Origin: an uncultured Ignavibacteria bacterium
GTDB taxonomy: Bacteria; Bacteroidota; Ignavibacteria; SZUA-365
Assembly: GCA_913061095.1 (NCBI GenBank)
Contig: CAJXVM010000019.1
Location: 36,640 to 100,639 of the forward strand
Length of the DNA stretch: 64,000 nt
Direction of reading: 5' to 3'
A program made the translations under genes and the position numbers. Positions within the stretch are counted from its first letter, which is position 1. Each line of letters starts with the position of its first letter. The notes under the pieces are model-generated. The model had not been told where the DNA came from, did no database searches, and saw only the letters and a program-made list of their open reading frames with translations. Shown here one piece after another: positions 54,079-63,527 of the stretch.

Positions 54079-55047
54079 TTATGCAAATCTGGGGAACAGG
54101 GGCAGAGCGTTGTCTCGATCGACCAGTCTGTGCTGTGCCTCACTGAATCCGTTGAACGTCGATACCGCCCTGGTTGTCAGACGTGAATCAATCGGGGTAA
54201 CCCAGCCGGAGTCGGTGCCGAACAGAATATGCTCGACGCCTGCGAACTCCTTCACTGTTTCCAGGTGAGCCTCTCCGGGCTGAGCCGTGTCGAAGTAGAG
54301 TCGCCTCAGTAATTCGAGACCTTCGTCGATATCGACGGGAGCGATCAGCGATCGATCGAGTGCCGGCCATGCTGTACCGTTCAGAGCCGCGCCCGCCGCG
54401 ATTCGCTCTGCCAGAAAGGGCACCGCTCCGCCGCCATGGGCCAGAATGAAGCGTATCTTCGGATACCTCGCAAGTGTTCCCGAAGTCAGCAGGTTGGTGA
54501 CGGCTCGTGTCGTCTCCAGCGGACGTTCGAGTATGGGTGTCAAAATGGCGTATCGGTCCTCCATGACCAGGTGGTCGTCCGGATGCACGAAGACCACCGC
54601 CTCCCGGCGGTCCAGCTCGGTAAATATCGTTTCGAATCGGGGGTCACCGAGATAGATCCCCTGATAGTTGGTCAGGAGGCCCACGCCGTCGAGACCGAGC
54701 GTGTCGAGAGAATGTTCGATCTCTGCAAGCGCTCCCCCCACGTCCGGCAAGGGCAATGCTGCAAATGCTCCAAATCGCCCGGGATACCTTGAGATGAGCT
54801 CAGCGCTGTATTCATTGGTCACCCGGGTAAGTTTACGCGAGAACGCATCATCCTTGAAATACGTACCGGGCGTGGACATCGAAAGTATGGCGGTGCGGAT
54901 GCCGTTTCGGTCCATGACCTTCAGCGCCTTCTTCGGCGACCAGGAGGGAAAGTCCACAGCCGGCGTGCCCTTGATTCCAAGAGTGGCCAGAAGAGAGACG
55001 TACTCCTCAGGTATGAGATGGTTGTGTATATCGATGCGGTTTGTCAT
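54079..55047 (-). CDS. Amidohydrolase-2 (ACMSD-type) family protein, copy 1
   Basis: A 322-residue member of the same family. The start at 55047 (MTNRIDIHNHLIPEEY) has AGAGG upstream. The HxH metal motif (DIHNH), VFVHPDDH, LAHGGGAVPFLAERI and the LFGTDSGW Asp match ACMSD/uracil-carboxylase type hydrolases. The LAHGGG His is present here, whereas the other copy reads FAGAGG at that position, so copy 2 may have altered chemistry. Confidence 0.9.
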   Translation of the reverse strand: MTNRIDIHNHLIPEEYVSLLATLGIKGTPAVDFPSWSPKKALKVMDRNGIRTAILSMSTPGTYFKDDAFSRKLTRVTNEYSAELISRYPGRFGAFAALPLPDVGGALAEIEHSLDTLGLDGVGLLTNYQGIYLGDPRFETIFTELDRREAVVFVHPDDHLVMEDRYAILTPILERPLETTRAVTNLLTSGTLARYPKIRFILAHGGGAVPFLAERIAAGAALNGTAWPALDRSLIAPVDIDEGLELLRRLYFDTAQPGEAHLETVKEFAGVEHILFGTDSGWVTPIDSRLTTRAVSTFNGFSEAQHRLVDRDNALPLFPRFA

Positions 55048-55125
55048 AACGACCTCTTTGAGCTTCATGAATACCTGAAACATTGCGGGTCTCGAGCCAG
55101 CATGGGAACAGCGTCATTCAACATG

Positions 55126-56016
55126 TTATAGATGCACTGCGGCCGGAGACGCCGGCTCCCGCTGTAACAGGAACATATCGTGAAAGAATGCGGACAGTCG
55201 CCGGGTTCCCGCCGCCGGGGCAATCATATCTCGCGACAGAACCGTTACGAAAAACTCGATCGGTCCGTAGATATGAACAGGGGTGCACAGCCGCAGCAGC
55301 CTCAACACTGCCGTTGTGATCCACATCGGTATGCTGACAATGTTCGCCGGTTTATCCGATGCTTCGAAGGCCATGGCGGCAATGTCCCGATGCGTGAGAC
55401 AATCAGGACCACCGACCGCAATCTCCTCCGTCCCGTTTTCCATGGCGTCCACAGTCACGGAGGCAAGGTCCGCACCGTGGATCGGATTCACGCGCGTGCT
55501 CCCTTTCCCGAAAACATACGCCCTGCCCTTTTCCGCCATGCGCAGGTATTCCTGCATGTCGGAGAAAAAGCCATTCGGATAGACAATGGTGTATGGGATT
55601 CCGGACTGCTTCAGGCATGCCGCGAAACGCGCTTTTGCCTTCACGATGGATAGTTCCTGCATGTCATCACCCGCAGTGAATACTGAGACGTAGACGAACT
55701 GCTCCACCCGCTCTTTTTGCGCCTCCGAAAGGAGATTCCTGTTTCCCCCGTAGTCGACATCCATGTAGGTGAATCGATCCTTCTGTTTCGTGATTCCGAC
55801 CGAGGAGATCACGATATCGATATCCCTGCACACGCCTTCAAGCGTATCGGCGTCGGTAATTTCACCGACAAAGATCTCATCGATATACGGCTTGAGGTGT
55901 CGCAGCCTGTCCGCGTTTCTCGTGAGCGCGCGAACCCGGTATCCCCGCTCGTGCAGTTCCCTGACGAGGTAACCTCCCAGATATCCTGTCGATCCGGCAA
56001 CCAGTACGTGTTTCAT
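55126..56016 (-). CDS. NAD(P)-binding atypical SDR / NmrA-like protein
   Basis: A 296-residue Rossmann-fold protein. The start at 56016 (MKHVLVAGSTGYLGGYLV) has AAAGGA upstream and puts the GxxGxxG nucleotide loop at the very N-terminus. The rest (VISSVGITKQKDRFTYMDVD, YTIVYPNGFFSDM, NPIHGADLA) fits atypical SDRs such as ubiquinone-complex assembly or NAD-dependent epimerase-like proteins. A C-terminal hydrophobic segment follows. Substrate unknown. Confidence 0.88.
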   Translation of the reverse strand: MKHVLVAGSTGYLGGYLVRELHERGYRVRALTRNADRLRHLKPYIDEIFVGEITDADTLEGVCRDIDIVISSVGITKQKDRFTYMDVDYGGNRNLLSEAQKERVEQFVYVSVFTAGDDMQELSIVKAKARFAACLKQSGIPYTIVYPNGFFSDMQEYLRMAEKGRAYVFGKGSTRVNPIHGADLASVTVDAMENGTEEIAVGGPDCLTHRDIAAMAFEASDKPANIVSIPMWITTAVLRLLRLCTPVHIYGPIEFFVTVLSRDMIAPAAGTRRLSAFFHDMFLLQREPASPAAVHL

Positions 56017-56084
56017 TGCTTGTTTCCTTTTCCATTTCGTGATTTCAACACCGCCAGCCACCCCAGTCGGAAGGAACAGTACAC

Positions 56085-56363
56085 TCATGTATCCTGAATC
56101 CACACCGTGCGATTCACCAGGCCGTAGTCACGCAGCACGCGCATCAGCTGCGACCCCGCATGTGAGTCCTCGTTCGCCGAGTGTTCGTAGGAATGTTCAA
56201 TGTGAACGGAGAAATCAGACTGCATGTGGTATCGCGTGTACACGCGGACGGATTCATTCCCCATCGATGCGTTGATCTCATTCGCGAACTGAATCAGCTC
56301 CGTTCGCATCTGCTCGTATCCGGCAGCGTGTGATCTGACTTCGATGATTTCAAGGAATTTCAT
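56085..56363 (-). CDS. Unknown 92-aa protein, first gene of the sigma-54-type operon
   Basis: The start at 56363 (MKFLEIIEVRSHAAG) has AAGGA 7 bases upstream. The predicted alternating strands and helices (FLEIIEVRSHAAGYEQMRTE, VRVYTRYHMQSDFSVHIEHS) suggest a small ferredoxin-like alpha/beta fold as in antibiotic-biosynthesis monooxygenase proteins, which is a guess. It lies directly downstream of the sigma-54-type promoter. Confidence 0.75.
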   Translation of the reverse strand: MKFLEIIEVRSHAAGYEQMRTELIQFANEINASMGNESVRVYTRYHMQSDFSVHIEHSYEHSANEDSHAGSQLMRVLRDYGLVNRTVWIQDT

Positions 56364-56400
56364 GACTGATCCTTGCGTGTTGTTTCCTCACCCAGGGACA

Positions 56401-56417
56401 TGCCAATCCCGTGCCAA
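56401..56417 (-). promoter_or_regulatory. Sigma-54 (RpoN) -24/-12 promoter
   Basis: Read leftward: TTGGCACGGGATTGGCA. It matches the consensus TGGCACG-N4-TTGC with one difference (TGGC), and the GG and GC elements have the right spacing. It lies about 40 bp upstream of the 92-aa gene start. Confidence 0.85.
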
Positions 56418-56488
56418 ACGTGATTATCGCTGAAAATGATGTACTTAGGATCAGACGAGCTTCGGATTTCGCTACATACGACAATCAA

Positions 56489-56534
56489 ATTGCCATATTT
56501 GACGATATTGAGTATTATCGTCATATATGGCAAT
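56489..56534. promoter_or_regulatory. 46-bp palindrome: probable activator binding site
   Basis: ATTGCCATATTTGACGATA (56489-56507) and TATCGTCATATATGGCAAT (56516-56534) are inverted copies with 18 of 19 bases matching, separated by 8 bp. It lies about 100 bp upstream of the sigma-54-type promoter, the usual position for an enhancer-binding protein, and just ahead of the activator gene. Confidence 0.85.
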
Positions 56535-56561
56535 ACTGTATGCACGATCATGGAGGACAGC

Positions 56562-58121
56562 ATGGATGAGAACGTATTCTTCCGTGAGATCACGATGCGA
56601 ATATGCAGTCACCTGGAGATTGAGGAAGGCCTGCATTCCTGCATGCAGTATCTCGCGCAGCATATGCCCGCGGACAGGATATACCTCGAGAGGTACGAGC
56701 CGGAACTCAGCAGCATGCGGGTCGTCGCCTGCGCAACAGCGGAGCGGGGAGAAATCATGGATGTGCTCGTGCCAGTGACGCAGTTTGCGAGTGCCGCGCT
56801 GGGGAAGCTCGCCGAGAGCTGGCGCGCCGGAGAACTTCCATCCGTGTTCGTGGTGAATCGGCCGAATGAGGAACCGGTCACACGCAGCATGCTCACTGCG
56901 CTCGACCTCCCGATGAGCTCGGCAATGAGCCTTCCGCTGATATCACATGGAAAGGTGCTCGGTGCGCTCGCGCTTCTCGCCGAGGGAAATGACCGATACT
57001 CGGATGAACACGCGCGGCTGTATTCGCTCCTGAAAGATCCGTTTTTCATCGCCATGTCGAACACGCTCAAGCACCGGGAAATCCTGCTACTCAAGGAGCT
57101 GCTCGCGGACGACAACCGCTACCTGCACGGAGAGCTGCGACGGATTTCCGGGGAGGAAATCATCGGAGCGAATTTCGGCCTGCGCGATGTGATGATGAAA
57201 GTCCGGCAGGTTTCCACGCTCGACAGTCCGGTCCTGCTTTCAGGAGAGACCGGTGTCGGGAAGGATGTCATCGCCAATGCCATCCACTACTCCTCTCCGC
57301 GAAACGAAGGTCCATTCATCAGTGTCAACTGCGGCGCCATTCCCGATACCCTGATCGACAGCGAACTGTTCGGCCATGAAAAGGGCGCGTTTACGGGAGC
57401 CCTTGCACAGAAGCGCGGACGATTCGAACGAGCCGACCACGGGACGATATTCCTTGATGAAATAGGCGAACTCCCTCTCGCCGTGCAATCCCGCCTTCTG
57501 CGCGTGCTTCAGCAGCGGGAGATCGAACGGGTCGGGGGAAGCAGCACGATCAAACTGGATATTCGGATCATCGCGGCAACAAACAGGGACCTGCGGGAGA
57601 TGGTGCGGGCGAAGGAATTCCGGGAAGATCTCTGGTACCGTCTGAATGTGTTCCCCATCGAAATCCCTCCCCTGCGCGACAGACGCAGCGACATCCCCGA
57701 ACTCGTGCATCATTTCATGAAGCAGAAAGCGCGCGAACTGAAGCTGCCGGCCGTCCCGCCGCTCGCGTCCGGTACCATGGAAAAACTCAATGCGTATGAC
57801 TGGCCGGGGAATATCCGTGAACTGCAGAATCTTGTCGAGCGAGAGCTTATCCTCTATCCCCGGGGGCCAATCGCATTCGATCAATTGACTCCGGAACCGG
57901 TGTCGGAGGCAGCGCGCGATCAATCGACAGAACCGGGAACGGTGACGAACCTCGACACCGTGATCTCCAGCCATATCAGGCACATCCTTCAGCGAACGGA
58001 AGGTAAAATTCACGGTCCGGGGGGCGCTGCAGAACTGCTCGGTATCAATCCGAGCACATTGCGGAATCGCATGAAAAAACTGGACATCCCGTTCGGACGG
58101 CAGAATGACCTTGATCGCTAA
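56562..58121 (+). CDS. Sigma-54-dependent activator with GAF domain
   Basis: A 519-residue enhancer-binding protein. The start at 56562 ([10 protein letters not shown]) has GGAGG 5 bases upstream; a longer frame would run through the palindrome. The N-terminal GAF-like sensor covers about 1-170. The AAA+ domain (about 200-430) has Walker A GETGVGKD near 229, the sigma-54-contacting GAFTGA loop near 275, and Walker [13 protein letters not shown]-terminal Fis-type helix-turn-helix ([19 protein letters not shown]) follows. The NorR-like layout suggests that a small molecule binds the GAF domain. It very likely drives the divergent operon and possibly itself. Confidence 0.94.
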   Translation: MDENVFFREITMRICSHLEIEEGLHSCMQYLAQHMPADRIYLERYEPELSSMRVVACATAERGEIMDVLVPVTQFASAALGKLAESWRAGELPSVFVVNRPNEEPVTRSMLTALDLPMSSAMSLPLISHGKVLGALALLAEGNDRYSDEHARLYSLLKDPFFIAMSNTLKHREILLLKELLADDNRYLHGELRRISGEEIIGANFGLRDVMMKVRQVSTLDSPVLLSGETGVGKDVIANAIHYSSPRNEGPFISVNCGAIPDTLIDSELFGHEKGAFTGALAQKRGRFERADHGTIFLDEIGELPLAVQSRLLRVLQQREIERVGGSSTIKLDIRIIAATNRDLREMVRAKEFREDLWYRLNVFPIEIPPLRDRRSDIPELVHHFMKQKARELKLPAVPPLASGTMEKLNAYDWPGNIRELQNLVERELILYPRGPIAFDQLTPEPVSEAARDQSTEPGTVTNLDTVISSHIRHILQRTEGKIHGPGGAAELLGINPSTLRNRMKKLDIPFGRQNDLDR

Positions 58122-58142
58122 AGGAGACTCACTCCCATGTTC

Positions 58143-58163
58143 CCGGGGTAAGATATTCCCCGG
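58143..58163. terminator. Hairpin between convergent genes
   Basis: CCGGGG (58143-58148) and CCCCGG (58158-58163) pair around TAAGATATT. It lies between the convergent activator and nitroreductase-remnant genes and may act in both directions. Confidence 0.55.
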
Positions 58164-58202
58164 AGAAACCGTCATGTACCGTGTGCTTGCCCGGCTCTGA
58201 CA

Positions 58203-58783
58203 CTACATCCGTCGTATACCGGCCAGCTTTCTCTGGATGCTTTTTCTGAACCTGTACTTCGGATACCCGACAACAAGCGAAGTGATAGCCTTGTTCTCTT
58301 TCGGGATTCCATATCGTTCCCGCAGGGTTTTGGACCTGTCCACGACAGGAGGGACAAGACCAATGACGGTGCTACCGAGTCCGAGGGACTGAGCAGCCAG
58401 CATGGTGTAAGTACACACGATGTGGGCATTCTCTGCATAGGACAATGCGCTGCGAGCAGTTGATCATTTTTCTCATCCTCGACAGGGACTTTATTGAACA
58501 CGCGAACGCTGCGTCGGCTCTTCAGAAGAGCGAGAAATTCAGTGTAAGACATCTGCGATCCTGGCAGATCGTTGAATTCCTCCACCTGCATCTGCGGCAT
58601 GGTGAGAGCTTCATTGGGACAGACTGCGACGCACTGACCGCAGCAGATGCACGCATCGGCACGCGTATGCACAGTAGCTGCAATGCCATCCACGATCTCC
58701 AGCAGACCTTCAGGGCATATCTCAACACAGATGCCGTCACCACGGCAGGCCGCCGGCTGAACCAGGTGTACATTTTCTGTCAT
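58203..58783 (-). pseudogene. Ferredoxin-nitroreductase fusion with internal deletion
   Basis: The N-terminal part is an intact 2x(4Fe-4S) ferredoxin (CRGDGICVEICPEG, CICCGQCVAVCPNEAL) followed by the nitroreductase start (SRRSVRVFNKVPVEDEK, then LLAA). After that the original frame drifts into an unrelated tail ending at 58172. In another frame, the nitroreductase C-terminus continues at once (ALSYAENAHIVCTYTMLAA, GLGSTVIGLVPPV) and ends at 58203. About 80-100 residues of the FMN-binding middle are missing at the junction, so this is a deletion plus frameshift. Confidence 0.8.
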
Positions 58784-58884
58784 GACTTGGATTCCGTATT
58801 AAGAAGGAATACAACCAAAATACCGGATCCTGTCAAGGACCGCGATAGATTGCAGGTTGCAGCCACGCCGCAGGTTCGAGGGGA

Positions 58885-59025
58885 TTACACGCAGAAGGCT
58901 GTGTTCAATAACATTCTCAGCTGCTCGATCTCAGCAAACATCCACTTCATCTCCACAGGCGGATCGACGCATAAGTTGCGGAATGAGGCTATGAAGTCCC
59001 GCAAGCCCCTCAGAAGAGGGGCTTT
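58885..59025 (-). repeat. Intergenic element, copy D
   Basis: Minus-strand frame with KAPLLRGLRDFIASFRNLCV, then DPPVEMKWMFAEIEQLRMLL. Hairpin AAGCCCCTC/GAGGGGCTT at the right end, directly after the serine hydrolase stop. Confidence 0.75.
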
Positions 59026-59068
59026 GCCTATTCTGACATTGCTGACACTCCGGGGCGTAATGGAACTG

Positions 59069-60364
59069 TCAAACGTCGGACGACCGAGTACCCCTGCGAC
59101 GGAGCAGCAGCAGTACAGAGATCAGACCAATTACGACCAGAATGATGACGAGCTCCGTGAAGCGCGAGCGCAGCGGGTACCAGGGATCGAGAATTTCCAA
59201 AACGGCTTCCTGCACTTCGTAGATGTCTTTTCGTGCGGAGGCATAGTTTTCGCCTCCGCTGAGAATCGCGTTGACATTGCAGAGGATGACATAGCCCGTT
59301 CGGCGGGAGGGATTGTATCGTGCAAGACACTGATAGCCGGGAGCTGAACCGCCATACCCGTACCATCCCCCCCTGAAGGGATGCAGGCCCAGACCATGCC
59401 CGCTTCTCTGCATCTCTTCACAAGTCCGGAACACCACCTTGAAATCTGTCACCGCTTCACTCATAAGTTGCACTGACGCGGTGGATAACAGCTGAACGCC
59501 ATTGTGCCGTCCATTATTCTGCAATGCAAGAAAGAAATGCGATAAATCGTCAGCAGTGCAGCGCATGAAGCGCCCATGTCCGTCCCACAGCGGCAGGAGA
59601 AGGTTGCGCCCATCGATGCGCGTGTACGGGGCCGCATGCCTCCCTGGAAATTCTTCAAGCAGGAATCCGGAGCTGCCCATCCCGAGTGGCGTGAAAATAT
59701 GTTCTCTCACCCAGGACTCATAGCTCTGTCCCGCAGCCCGGCGGACGATGATGCTGAGCAGAGGATACGCGGTCACAGAATAGAAATAGGCCTTCCCCGG
59801 CTTGCTGCGCCAGATGCTGTGGCTGTAATTCTTCTCCCCAGGCACCAGCGCGGCTTTCATGAATTCCTCCAGGGGCATCGTGAGAATGTAATGCGGAGGA
59901 GTGGGACGGTATTCCGGTGAGAAGGTGGCTCGGGTATCCCAGCCGAATTGATACCGCGCATCACCCAATCCTGAGCGATGGGAGAGCAGCATGCGGACGG
60001 TAATAGGGACGTCCGGGAAGTCGGGATGTCGCAGCTTGAACGGCAGATAAAGACTGACGTCATCTTCCAGATGAAGCTTTCCGCTCTCACAGAGCATCAT
60101 CACCGCGACCGCGGTGACCACCTTCTGAACCGATGCGATCATGTATACATGCCGCATCGATGTACCGTCACCAAACGCGCGGGACCAGATGATGCTGTCA
60201 TCAGAGAAAACCGACACCTGCATGGATGGTGCCAGACCATCACGTACCACCCCAGGGATCGATGCATTCAGTTTGGAAACAACAGAGGGCACATCAGGCT
60301 GATCGCTTTGGCATGACGACAGACAGAGAATAATCAGAATGCTGTAGCAGGTTAGCCAATTCAT
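59069..60364 (-). CDS. Serine hydrolase of the class C beta-lactamase family, lipoprotein
   Basis: A 431-residue protein. The signal peptide ends in a lipobox (CLSSC, Cys near residue 18). The catalytic S-x-x-K is S78-V-Q-K81 (MIASVQKVVTA), followed by the family motifs LLSHRSGLGD and LGMGSSGF. The second-motif Tyr is probably in YFYSVTAYPLLS, which departs from the usual YSN. A C-terminal membrane helix (LVIILVVIGLISVLLLLRRR) is an added anchor. Such proteins are more often peptidases or esterases than beta-lactamases. Single gene, flanked by repeat copies D and E. Confidence 0.88.
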   Translation of the reverse strand: MNWLTCYSILIILCLSSCQSDQPDVPSVVSKLNASIPGVVRDGLAPSMQVSVFSDDSIIWSRAFGDGTSMRHVYMIASVQKVVTAVAVMMLCESGKLHLEDDVSLYLPFKLRHPDFPDVPITVRMLLSHRSGLGDARYQFGWDTRATFSPEYRPTPPHYILTMPLEEFMKAALVPGEKNYSHSIWRSKPGKAYFYSVTAYPLLSIIVRRAAGQSYESWVREHIFTPLGMGSSGFLLEEFPGRHAAPYTRIDGRNLLLPLWDGHGRFMRCTADDLSHFFLALQNNGRHNGVQLLSTASVQLMSEAVTDFKVVFRTCEEMQRSGHGLGLHPFRGGWYGYGGSAPGYQCLARYNPSRRTGYVILCNVNAILSGGENYASARKDIYEVQEAVLEILDPWYPLRSRFTELVIILVVIGLISVLLLLRRRGTRSSDV

Positions 60365-60547
60365 CCGACGTACCTCGTTTGGTTGACTGATTCTACTGAA
60401 ATGTCAGTGGAAAATCTACTTTTTTTGCCTCGTAACAGGACCTGGCGGCACTTGTCCACATGGTGCTTTCCTCGTTTATCATTTGCCAAGGTAGTCATCT
60501 CTGATCTTGTTGCTTATGCTTGAAGAATCCGGAAATGCTGGTACTAC
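60365..60547. other. Upstream region of the serine hydrolase gene
   Basis: 183 bp before repeat copy E, with no gene. With copy E it forms a 388-bp gap between the hydrolase start and the next gene stop. Confidence 0.5.
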
Positions 60548-60682
60548 CTAAATAAATGCAGTTTCCAGAAGATTCCTCAGTTGCTCCAACTCGCTGAAGA
60601 TGAGAATCATCTCAACCGGTGGATCAATCAATAAGTTGCGGAATGAGGCTATGAAGTCCCGCAAAGCCCCCAGAGGGGGCTT
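60548..60682 (-). repeat. Intergenic element, copy E
   Basis: Minus-strand frame with KPPLGALRDFIASFRNLLI, then DPPVEMILIFSELEQLRNLL. Hairpin AAAGCCCCC/GGGGGCTTT at the right end, about 70 bp past the stop of the 736-aa gene. Confidence 0.75.
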
Positions 60683-60752
60683 TGGAAATAAGGGAATAGG
60701 GAAAGACACACTCGTCCCTCTGTATATCCACTGCCAGCTTGCAATCAGCCCT

Positions 60753-62963
60753 CTACCGCAAGACCACCATCTTTTTTGTCAGCCGTTGATCGCCCGTGAT
60801 CAGGCTGTAGAAATAGACGCCAGAGGGTAGTTCTGCAGTGTTGAGTTGCACCTGATGCGAGGATGCCTCTTTGAAAGAGCCATCGAGCAGCCGCTTTACC
60901 TCACGGCCATAGAGATCTGTCACGACGAGTGAGACAATCTGAGGTTTCTGTAGAGTGTACTGGATCGTCGTCGTGGGATTCGGGGGATTGGGGAAAACCG
61001 GTTCGAGCCGTGTCGCTGTTGGCAGCAGGTGATTCGGGGTGTCAATACCAACAGTTCCGGAATAGCGAAACGCGATGACTCCTTCGCGGCCCAAGGCAGC
61101 ATACACGAGTCCGTCAGTGCCGACTGCAAGTTTGTTTACACTGCTGCCGGTGACAATATGTGCGGTATTGATCAATTCAGATCCGGTGAACTGAAACGCA
61201 CGTAATCCCAGTGTTCCGCATCCCGTGAACACTGTCCCGTCCGGTCCCACGGTAACGGTGTAGCCTGTGATGTCACTATGTGCCCGTTCGCTGAATTCGT
61301 GGCCATTCCATGCATACGCAGTCAGCCCCAGATGGCCGTTGACCAAGTACACTGTATGATCATCTCCAACAGCTACGCCTCTCGGATTATCCCCGACATT
61401 GACAAATGCCCCGGCACCAAAGCTGAATCCGTCATAGTGGCGAGAATTGAGACCGACGTCTCCATGCTCCCAATAGTCCCATTTCGCTGTGAAAAACACG
61501 GCATGTTCACTGTTGACGGCGATTCCGTTGACGATCCCGCCCACGTCCCGATGTGCCGTGTTCATCAGTGTGCTATCACGATGTGTGAATGCATACAGTC
61601 CATCGGCACCGTATGCCAGGAACACATGGTCACTGTCGCTCACGGTGACGGCGTATGCCCCTGTGTCGCTGTCAGGGATCCGGCCCGTACGTCGAAATAC
61701 CGATCCATCGAATCTGTAGGCACGCAGCCCGCTGCATTTCTTATGGTTCGTTCGGTTTGCCAGATACACTGTGCCAGCCGATCCCACGGCGACGTCTTCA
61801 GCCCAGTCACCGTCGTTGACGTATGCCACGCGTGAAAATGTATCATCCTCACGACGGAGTGCCTGGAGGCCACCGCGAGCACAGGCAAGGAACACTGTTC
61901 CGTCATCATGAACGTCCACGGCGAGGGCTTCTCCACCGACTGCCGTCACCGCGAGGCGTGTGAGCTGGCCATTGTCATAACCATACGCAACGAGACCTCC
62001 TTCGTATGACGCAAGAAAAAGCGTACCATCCGGTCCAGTCACGGTAGCCCTGGCCCATCCGCCGACATTATCGCTGGATGTGACGCGCAACTCTCCATTG
62101 TCGTACAAACAGACAAATAGTCCAGTTGATCCGGCAGCAACGAGGACCTTTCCATCCGCCGCAATTCCGACAGAATGGATATTGTCAACGCGGACATAAC
62201 CGCATAATTCATATCCATTGTTGCCGGCTCGGTAAGCGGCGAGACCGGCGTGGTCAATCGCAATGTAGACGATCCCGTCCGGGGATACAGCGACTGATCG
62301 TGGTCGCGTCATGTTTCCCGCGAGGAGCTCCGTGTGCGTTTGTTCGACCAGTATTGCATCCACCCAGCGGTAGCTTCGCATCTCGTCGTACGCGCTCAGG
62401 GCATGTATGGTACCATCGGGTGCGACTGCGACGTCATCGCAATTCTTCAACACCGAGGTATCTACCTGATGTATCTCTTCGAAAGAGTCATTCTCCAGTC
62501 TATAGACAGCTAAACCATGTGTTCCCCTTGCGACATAGATTCGGTCCTGGAGATCCACGGTCATCCCGATCGTATGACCATCCAGCTCCAACTTTGATAG
62601 GATCGAAAACACTCCATCTTCAAATCTGTAGGCTGTGATACCGGTGAAATACGAGCTTGCGATGATGGTGCCGTTGCCCATCACCTCGACGTCCATTGGA
62701 TTGCTGACATACCCTGGCTCGCGATCGTCGGGAAGAGACGTCCTTCCGAGAGGGATGAATTTATTACCATCGAAGTGATACGCGGACAACCCACGGTACT
62801 CATCGACTGAAAAGACTGTGCCATCAGAGCCGACTGTAACATCCCCGACGGCACCGATCTCGCCTCCCTTTGCGACCATGGTGAAAGTGTGTGGCAACTG
62901 TGCACAGGCTTCGATAGCGTGGATTGCGACGAAAAAGGCTATCAAAATCATTTTTCTCATCAT
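60753..62963 (-). CDS. Secreted propeller-repeat protein with T9SS sorting tail
   Basis: A 736-residue secreted protein with a signal peptide (MMRKMILIAFFVAIHAIEAC). It contains about a dozen repeats of about 45 residues of the pattern VGxDGTVFLAxxxxGLxAYRxDxxxF, an NHL/WD-like beta-propeller family. The sorting tail (about 655-736) has PVFPNPPNPTTTIQYTLQ-type residues and LPSGVYFYSLITGDQRLTKK. No catalytic motif is seen; a binding or structural role is likely. Confidence 0.88.
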   Translation of the reverse strand: MMRKMILIAFFVAIHAIEACAQLPHTFTMVAKGGEIGAVGDVTVGSDGTVFSVDEYRGLSAYHFDGNKFIPLGRTSLPDDREPGYVSNPMDVEVMGNGTIIASSYFTGITAYRFEDGVFSILSKLELDGHTIGMTVDLQDRIYVARGTHGLAVYRLENDSFEEIHQVDTSVLKNCDDVAVAPDGTIHALSAYDEMRSYRWVDAILVEQTHTELLAGNMTRPRSVAVSPDGIVYIAIDHAGLAAYRAGNNGYELCGYVRVDNIHSVGIAADGKVLVAAGSTGLFVCLYDNGELRVTSSDNVGGWARATVTGPDGTLFLASYEGGLVAYGYDNGQLTRLAVTAVGGEALAVDVHDDGTVFLACARGGLQALRREDDTFSRVAYVNDGDWAEDVAVGSAGTVYLANRTNHKKCSGLRAYRFDGSVFRRTGRIPDSDTGAYAVTVSDSDHVFLAYGADGLYAFTHRDSTLMNTAHRDVGGIVNGIAVNSEHAVFFTAKWDYWEHGDVGLNSRHYDGFSFGAGAFVNVGDNPRGVAVGDDHTVYLVNGHLGLTAYAWNGHEFSERAHSDITGYTVTVGPDGTVFTGCGTLGLRAFQFTGSELINTAHIVTGSSVNKLAVGTDGLVYAALGREGVIAFRYSGTVGIDTPNHLLPTATRLEPVFPNPPNPTTTIQYTLQKPQIVSLVVTDLYGREVKRLLDGSFKEASSHQVQLNTAELPSGVYFYSLITGDQRLTKKMVVLR

Positions 62964-63338
62964 CTCATCTCATGGCATATCAAGATTGGTGCGACCGCGC
63001 TCCTTCCTTGGTCGCATATATTTCAAAGACTTACTGCTCATTGCAGAACAATCAAGAAAGAAGCCGTTCCTCACTCAGGATGAGACTGATCCTTATACGA
63101 GTGTAGACAAGATACATAGGCCCAGGGTACATGTATGTCATGGATTTGTCATTTGTGAATGATGTCAGCACCTCCGTGGAGATAACAGCGTGTCTGAGAG
63201 TACGGGTGAATTTCTGAGCGTATTACTGTAGTAAGCTTGGCCGAACAGTTGCACGGTTGCGCGACAGGTGCTGGAATGAAGCAGGAACGTATTGTGCGCG
63301 TTTCGAAGCACGTGGAGTGCCGTCGAGCATGTACCTGT
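62964..63338. other. Intergenic region
   Basis: 375 bp upstream of the 736-aa gene, up to repeat copy F. Nothing recognisable beyond a presumed leftward promoter. Confidence 0.5.
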
Positions 63339-63482
63339 TTATCCTGCAGCCAGCAGTGCTTTCAGCTGGTCCAATCCGTTGAAGACCAGCCTCATCTCCA
63401 CCGGCGGATCGAGACACACGTTGCGGAATGAGGCTATGAAGTCCCGCAAGTCCCAGAAAGCTCCTCAGATGAGGGGCTTTTG
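63339..63482 (-). repeat. Intergenic element, copy F
   Basis: Minus-strand frame LRDFIASFRNVCLDPPVEM, then RLVFNGLDQLKALLAAG and a stop. The hairpin arms AGCTCCTC and GAGGGGCTTTT are slightly diverged. It follows the DUF4143 gene stop by about 45 bp. Confidence 0.75.
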
Positions 63483-63527
63483 TCTTAAGGTTAGAATACC
63501 GTCCCCCACAGCGTTATCTCGATCTTC

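Noticed and set aside
59069..60364. Antibiotic-resistance beta-lactamase.
   Set aside because: Only the general serine-hydrolase fold is supported; the second motif is atypical and the protein has a lipid anchor and a C-terminal membrane helix.
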